In this document: positions 5,717 through 9,341 of the stretch, in pieces
Numbering within the stretch: position 1 is the stretch's first letter
Layout: every line of letters starts with the position of its first letter
Assembly (NCBI GenBank): GCA_900555365.1
Contig: USKO01000018.1
Location: 1-9,341, forward strand
Length of the DNA stretch: 9,341 bases
Origin: an uncultured Bacillota bacterium
GTDB lineage: Bacteria; Bacillota; Clostridia; Christensenellales; UBA1242
Reading direction: 5' to 3'
Made by a program: the position numbers and the translations under genes
The notes under the pieces: model-generated
What the model was told of the DNA's origin: nothing
Database searches by the model: none
The model's input: only the letters and a program-made list of their open reading frames with translations

Positions 5717-6631
5717 ATGGAAAAATGTTTATTTGTTTACAATCCAGTGAGTGGCAAGGGCAAGATTGCTAAAAAAGAGAAAAAAATCGTTTCAATGCTT
5801 GAGAGCAAGTATAAGGTTGATGTTGCAATTTCTAAATATGCTGGCCATATCGGAGAAATAATTTTGGAAAACGGGGAGGATTATGATCTGCTGGTAGTTT
5901 CGGGCGGTGATGGCACTTTAAACGAAGTGGTCAACAGTCTAGCCAGGTTAGACAAAAAACCAGTGCTTGGATATATACCAACCGGGACCGTCAATGATGT
6001 TGCACATTCTCTCTATATTCCAAGAAATATAACAAGAGCAGTACAAAATATCCTTCATGGAGAGGTTTTTAAACATGATATCTTTAAGATGAATGATAGA
6101 TATGGTATATATGTTTGCTGCGCAGGACTTTTTACTGAGACAAGCTATGCGACAGGCCAAAAAGCCAAGAAAAAAATGGGAAAAATTGCCTATGCTTTGC
6201 ATGGAATAAAAAAAGTGTTTTCAACGCCAGCTGTTAAACTAACTTTGAGTTATGACGGGGGAGAGATTGACGGCAAATTTGCTTTTATGCTGTTTTTAAA
6301 TTCAAGAAGCGTTGCAGGCATGAGAATCAACAGAAAAGCGCTATTAAATGATGGATATATCGATGTTGTACTTGTGAAAAGTAAAAATGATATTGTGAAT
6401 TTGGGAGCAATTGGCAGAGTCGCATTTGTCTTCTTAAGAGGCATTGCAAATAAAAGCTATAAAGGCATCGTCAGACTTAAACTTAATAGATTCAACGTCA
6501 CAACTACAAGCGACACCGTAATAAATCTAGATGGAGAAAAAATTGGCGAGGGCAGTTTCAATTTCGAGGTGAAAGAAGGGGTAAAAATAATTGTGCCAAG
6601 TTTAAAAAAGCTGAATAAAAACAGCATTTAA
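5717..6631 (+). CDS. Diacylglycerol kinase family lipid kinase (YegS/DgkB-like)
   Basis: A 304-residue protein, full length for the YegS/Rv2252/BmrU/DgkB family of soluble lipid kinases that phosphorylate diacylglycerol or related lipids with ATP at the membrane surface. Landmarks are NPVSGKGK (residues 9-16), the nucleotide-binding LLVVSGGDGTLNEVVN (58-73), IPTGTVNDVAHSL (87-99, the GTxND block), and CAGLFTETSYATGQKAKKKM (135-154) followed by GKIAYAL (155-161). The beta-sandwich end carries INLDGEKIG (269-277) with the conserved DGE. All expected catalytic motifs are present. The N-terminus matches the family exactly at this ATG, so the start is secure despite the missing SD. Together with the GT28 gene two genes away it suggests control of the diacylglycerol pool: the kinase would return diacylglycerol to phosphatidic acid while the transferase makes glycolipid. 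Whether the substrate is truly diacylglycerol cannot be decided from sequence. Confidence 0.9.
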   Translation: MEKCLFVYNPVSGKGKIAKKEKKIVSMLESKYKVDVAISKYAGHIGEIILENGEDYDLLVVSGGDGTLNEVVNSLARLDKKPVLGYIPTGTVNDVAHSLYIPRNITRAVQNILHGEVFKHDIFKMNDRYGIYVCCAGLFTETSYATGQKAKKKMGKIAYALHGIKKVFSTPAVKLTLSYDGGEIDGKFAFMLFLNSRSVAGMRINRKALLNDGYIDVVLVKSKNDIVNLGAIGRVAFVFLRGIANKSYKGIVRLKLNRFNVTTTSDTVINLDGEKIGEGSFNFEVKEGVKIIVPSLKKLNKNSI

Positions 6632-6757
6632 AATTTATTTTTATTTCTTTATAGTTATTTTTCAATTTTAAATATTGAATAAAGATAATTAATTAATGTA
6701 TTATTATAAAATTAAAATACTTTTTTGAAGAAAAATAAAAATTTTTTCTGACATTTG
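6632..6757. other. AT-rich spacer after the lipid kinase, no feature identified
   Basis: Nearly pure A/T sequence with no ORF preceded by an SD on either strand. Short A/T hairpins (for example TTCAAT/ATTGAA at 6661-6679) lack a G-C-rich stem and a following T-run, so no convincing terminator for the kinase gene is seen here. Confidence 0.5.
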
Positions 6758-6786
6758 TTGTAATTTGTATTTTTATCTGTTATAAT
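6758..6786 (+). promoter_or_regulatory. Extended -10 promoter of the VirB6/TrbL-like gene
   Basis: TTGTAA (6758-6763), a 17-bp spacer, and TGTTATAAT with the consensus hexamer at 6781-6786, an extended -10. Transcription would start near 6793, giving a leader of about 40 bases that carries GGAGG (6821-6825). The gene therefore has its own promoter and is not read only from the kinase gene. Confidence 0.75.
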
Positions 6787-6820
6787 GTAAATGATAAATA
6801 TATTAACCTAGTTCCATATT

Positions 6821-6825
6821 GGAGG
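6821..6825 (+). promoter_or_regulatory. Ribosome binding site that decides a TTG start
   Basis: GGAGG with seven bases of spacing to TTG at 6833-6835. No ATG in this frame has an SD; the first is at residue 40, inside a hydrophobic segment. The TTG start is therefore well supported. Confidence 0.85.
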
Positions 6826-6832
6826 AAGAACA

Positions 6833-9277
6833 TTGAATTCTATTTCATTACTCAACCTTAGTTTCTGGGAAAAAGTAGCGACCATCTTTGACATTCTGCC
6901 AAAGACGATCTACTTTTTATATGCTTGTCTTGCAAGTGCAATCGATGCCATGCAATCACTTCTGCGAAAGCTTGCTGGACTTGATACATATTTCAGGGCA
7001 GATACCGGTGCTGAAGTGACAGGTACTGACCCATTGACAGAATTTGTTTATGGAATTTTAGGTTTTGGCGAAAGCAGCTCAATATACAGTGCACTTAATA
7101 CAGTGTTTTGGTCACTTGCCATATTTGGCTTGATAGTTTTGGTGCTTACCACTATGGTGGCTATAATTAAATCGCATTATAATGAAGATACTGCTCAAAC
7201 CAGTCCATGGAAATACATATATACTGCAATTAAATCAATTTTGACATTTGCAATTCTTCCAGTAATAGTTATTATTGGTCTTCAATTATCAAACTTTGTT
7301 TTAAGAACATTAGATAACATCACGGCTGGTGCTGGCGCTGAAGACGAAATTACAAGTATGTACGGCGATGCTAGTGCGGCTAGGTTAAGGTCGGCAACAA
7401 CTGCTGATGGGAAAACTACCTATGCATATTATGATATGTTTGGAGCAACAGATCCAAGCACTAATACTACATTCAGTGGAATGATGTTTAATGCCTGTAT
7501 GTATAACGCCAATCGTGCTAGAGAGGACGGTGGGTATACTTTATCACAAGCACAAACTTTAATGGGAGGATTTTTTGGACAAGGTCCTGAAATTGATGCG
7601 ATAAGCGGCAGCGATGCCAAGCTTGAATATGCGGCAGGTCAAATTGATTACGCCTTTGCAAACTGTTTGCAGCTAAATACAGGCTATTCATACAACACTC
7701 TTAAGAGCGAAGCGGGGGATACGGCTCCAGTTGCATCATGGTCAGACTGGTACGGGGCAGGGAAGAATACTATTTCTGGCTTCAGCAAATATGATGTAGC
7801 AACTGTATGGATATTCTACGATTTATGGCAATTCAATATGATCGTAGGATATGCAGGAGTATTTGTAACGTTTGCAATAATGATATCGATAGTGATCGGG
7901 TTAATGTCCCGCCTTATAAAAGGCGCAGCCCTCTTCCTTGTCTACCCTTCAATACTGGGCATAGCACCTCTCGATGACTTTAAAGCTTTCAAAAGCTGGG
8001 GACAAATGTTTATGCAACAGGTAATGATGGCTTTCGGCTCAATAATCGGTATGAACCTATTACTACTAATCCTACCATATGTACAACAAATAGAATTCTT
8101 TGAGATAGATATAATCAATTATATAGTAAATGTAGTAATGATGATAGCGGGACTTATAATGGCGAAAGACTTCATCTCTATCGTCTCCGGCTTCGTCGGC
8201 GGCGCCGATGCAAATTCTTTAGGTGGTGAGATGAAAGGACAAGTCGCCGGCGCTATTAAATCGGGTGTTACTGCTCCCGCAAGGATTGTTGGTGGAGCTG
8301 CAAGAATTACTTCATCAGCGGTAACAGCACCTATAAGGGCTGGTAAAAAAATTAATAACTGGCGAAAGGCTAGAAATTTGAGAAACACTGCACAAAGAGA
8401 AGATGAAAATTTGAGAAGAGTTAGACGATCTAGAGGAACAGAGATAAGCGGATATGATGAACAAATTTCATCAAAAGAAACTGAAAATGCTAGATTACAA
8501 ACGCTTGCAAAAAACATGGCTGAACGTCAGGCAAAGAATGGAGCTTTTGCAGACATAGCTCAGAATGCAAGGGACGAAGCTTTTGCTCAAGGATTAAGAG
8601 GTGATGCAGTAACACAAGCAGGTAACAAAGCTTTTGAAGAAGCAAAGGAAAAATTTGCACAAGATTGGCTTGCTAAAGACGGAAGATATAAACAAAACAC
8701 GGGAGATATAGAAAATCTTAAACGCGGGAAATCTAATTCTGAAGCCGCAATAAAAGAAGCTGAAGATAGAGCTAAAGAGGCTGGAGAAAAAGCTTCAGAA
8801 AAAGGATTTATTAAACGTACAGTTAAAAAGAAAGATGCAGAAGGAAATGAAGTAACTGAAGAAGTTTGGGAGACATCCTTACATAAAACAGGTAGAAATA
8901 TTGGTGAAAAGATTAGTGGTGCCTTTAGAGGAATAGTAAAGCAAATTAGCGAAGGTATAGATGGAATGACCATAGGAAAAGCTGTTGGCGATAGTATCTT
9001 AAAAACTATAAATTCTGGTTTGGATGGTTTAGGCGTAGATAAAACTATTAAAGCCGTTCAAACACAACTTGGAGAAAGTTTAACATACAAAGGCGGTCCA
9101 CTTAAACCTAAGAAAGAAGGAGATGCTCTTCAAAGACAAATTGCAAGTGAACAGAAGAAACAAGCTGATACACAAACTAAGATTCTTCAAGATATCAAAA
9201 AAGAGCTTTCCAAACAAAATAGTAAAGGTTCTAGTGGTGGCTCGGGTGGTTCAGGCGGAACACCAACTACCCCATAA
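6833..9277 (+). CDS. Polytopic membrane protein resembling VirB6/TrbL of conjugative type IV secretion
   Basis: An 814-residue protein with a hydrophobic N-terminal half and a hydrophilic C-terminal half. Hydrophobic segments are at residues about 22-46 (weak), 86-114, 129-154, 334-360, 361-382 (possibly re-entrant), 391-416 and 425-452. A polar loop of about 175 residues (156-330) lies between the third and fourth. It has two cysteines (C222, C278) that could form a disulfide outside the cell; the only other cysteine is C32. After 455 the protein is cytoplasmic-type: basic (RKARNLRNTAQ), then Ala/Glu/Lys-rich helical and probably coiled-coil (540-660), ending in a Gly/Ser linker (SSGGSGGSGG) and TPTTP. 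This layout fits the VirB6/TrbL inner-membrane channel subunits of Gram-positive conjugative elements, some of which carry long variable tails. No short diagnostic motif proves it, and no relaxase, VirB4, VirD4 or other T4SS gene is visible. Residues about 357-455 are encoded with different codons from the rest. Confidence 0.5.
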   Translation: MNSISLLNLSFWEKVATIFDILPKTIYFLYACLASAIDAMQSLLRKLAGLDTYFRADTGAEVTGTDPLTEFVYGILGFGESSSIYSALNTVFWSLAIFGLIVLVLTTMVAIIKSHYNEDTAQTSPWKYIYTAIKSILTFAILPVIVIIGLQLSNFVLRTLDNITAGAGAEDEITSMYGDASAARLRSATTADGKTTYAYYDMFGATDPSTNTTFSGMMFNACMYNANRAREDGGYTLSQAQTLMGGFFGQGPEIDAISGSDAKLEYAAGQIDYAFANCLQLNTGYSYNTLKSEAGDTAPVASWSDWYGAGKNTISGFSKYDVATVWIFYDLWQFNMIVGYAGVFVTFAIMISIVIGLMSRLIKGAALFLVYPSILGIAPLDDFKAFKSWGQMFMQQVMMAFGSIIGMNLLLLILPYVQQIEFFEIDIINYIVNVVMMIAGLIMAKDFISIVSGFVGGADANSLGGEMKGQVAGAIKSGVTAPARIVGGAARITSSAVTAPIRAGKKINNWRKARNLRNTAQREDENLRRVRRSRGTEISGYDEQISSKETENARLQTLAKNMAERQAKNGAFADIAQNARDEAFAQGLRGDAVTQAGNKAFEEAKEKFAQDWLAKDGRYKQNTGDIENLKRGKSNSEAAIKEAEDRAKEAGEKASEKGFIKRTVKKKDAEGNEVTEEVWETSLHKTGRNIGEKISGAFRGIVKQISEGIDGMTIGKAVGDSILKTINSGLDGLGVDKTIKAVQTQLGESLTYKGGPLKPKKEGDALQRQIASEQKKQADTQTKILQDIKKELSKQNSKGSSGGSGGSGGTPTTP

Positions 9278-9312
9278 TAAAAGAATAAGAAATTTGTGTT
9301 TTGTATAATGTT

Positions 9313-9341
9313 AATTTATAAGTTTTATAGCTTTATAAATT
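9313..9341. repeat. AT-only inverted repeat at the window edge
   Basis: AATTTATAA (9313-9321) and TTATAAATT (9333-9341) are complementary over nine bases with an 11-base loop. It lies 36 bases after the stop of the VirB6/TrbL-like gene, where a terminator is expected. It contains no G-C pair and the following sequence is cut off, so its role cannot be judged. Confidence 0.3.

Noticed and set aside
6661..6745. Possible terminator or operator hairpins after the lipid kinase
   Set aside because: Only six to seven A/T-dominated pairs with no T-run after a stable stem; expected by chance in sequence this AT-rich.
8119..8973. Minus-strand ORFs of 132 and 128 codons inside the VirB6/TrbL-like gene
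   Set aside because: Antisense to a long SD-preceded ORF, low-complexity Ser/Pro/Phe composition, no SD.
9304..9309. TATAAT near the window end as promoter of a following gene
   Set aside because: No acceptable -35 at 16-18 bp upstream (AAGAAT only) and no downstream gene is visible.
1..9341. CRISPR array, tRNA, rRNA, IS element or riboswitch
   Set aside because: No regularly spaced repeats, no cloverleaf or CCA-ending tRNA pattern, no transposase coding sequence and no long structured leader were seen on either strand.

Overview
The window is AT-rich DNA with compact genes, strong GGAG-type ribosome binding sites and near-consensus sigma-A (SigA/RpoD) promoters. Together with the gene families present (DUF1846, YitT, a GT28 diacylglycerol glycosyltransferase, a YegS/DgkB lipid kinase) this points to a low-GC Bacillota chromosome, probably an uncultured anaerobe of the Clostridia or a related Bacilli lineage. 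UGA is used as a stop in the ordinary way and no Trp-UGA reassignment is needed. The exact taxon cannot be read from the sequence.

Layout. Positions 1-507 (minus) hold a decayed FAD-dependent oxidoreductase gene that is cut by the window edge and broken by two frameshifts. Positions 593-1474 (plus) are a small unit: a consensus promoter, a WG-repeat/coiled-coil protein with a tandem 105-bp repeat, and an overlapping 34-residue ORF with its own SD. It ends at a bidirectional terminator (1544-1565). Opposing it, on the minus strand, are the DUF1846 gene (1667-3166) and, 23 nt after its stop, an 18-codon stump of a flavodoxin gene with an intact SD. A divergent control region (3167-3336) with two TGACAA/TTGTCA inverted repeats separates DUF1846 from a GT28 glycolipid glycosyltransferase (3337-4572, plus). 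That gene converges on yitT (4580-5608, minus), and both stop codons lie inside one shared bidirectional terminator. yitT is divergent from a diacylglycerol-kinase-like gene (5717-6631, plus); both appear to be transcribed from promoters that place the start codon at the very 5' end of the mRNA (leaderless). Last is a long TTG-started gene (6833-9277, plus) with its own extended -10 promoter. It encodes an 814-residue polytopic membrane protein resembling the VirB6/TrbL inner-membrane component of conjugative type IV secretion systems, with a long charged cytoplasmic tail.

How the parts fit. The GT28 enzyme and the lipid kinase both act on diacylglycerol, so the middle of the window looks like membrane-lipid housekeeping. 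The left end shows gene decay: two flavoprotein remnants flank the WG-repeat unit. The right end is the likeliest accessory or mobile-element-derived part, because a VirB6/TrbL-like gene sits there without visible conjugation partners, and its most conserved membrane segment uses codons differently from the rest of the gene.
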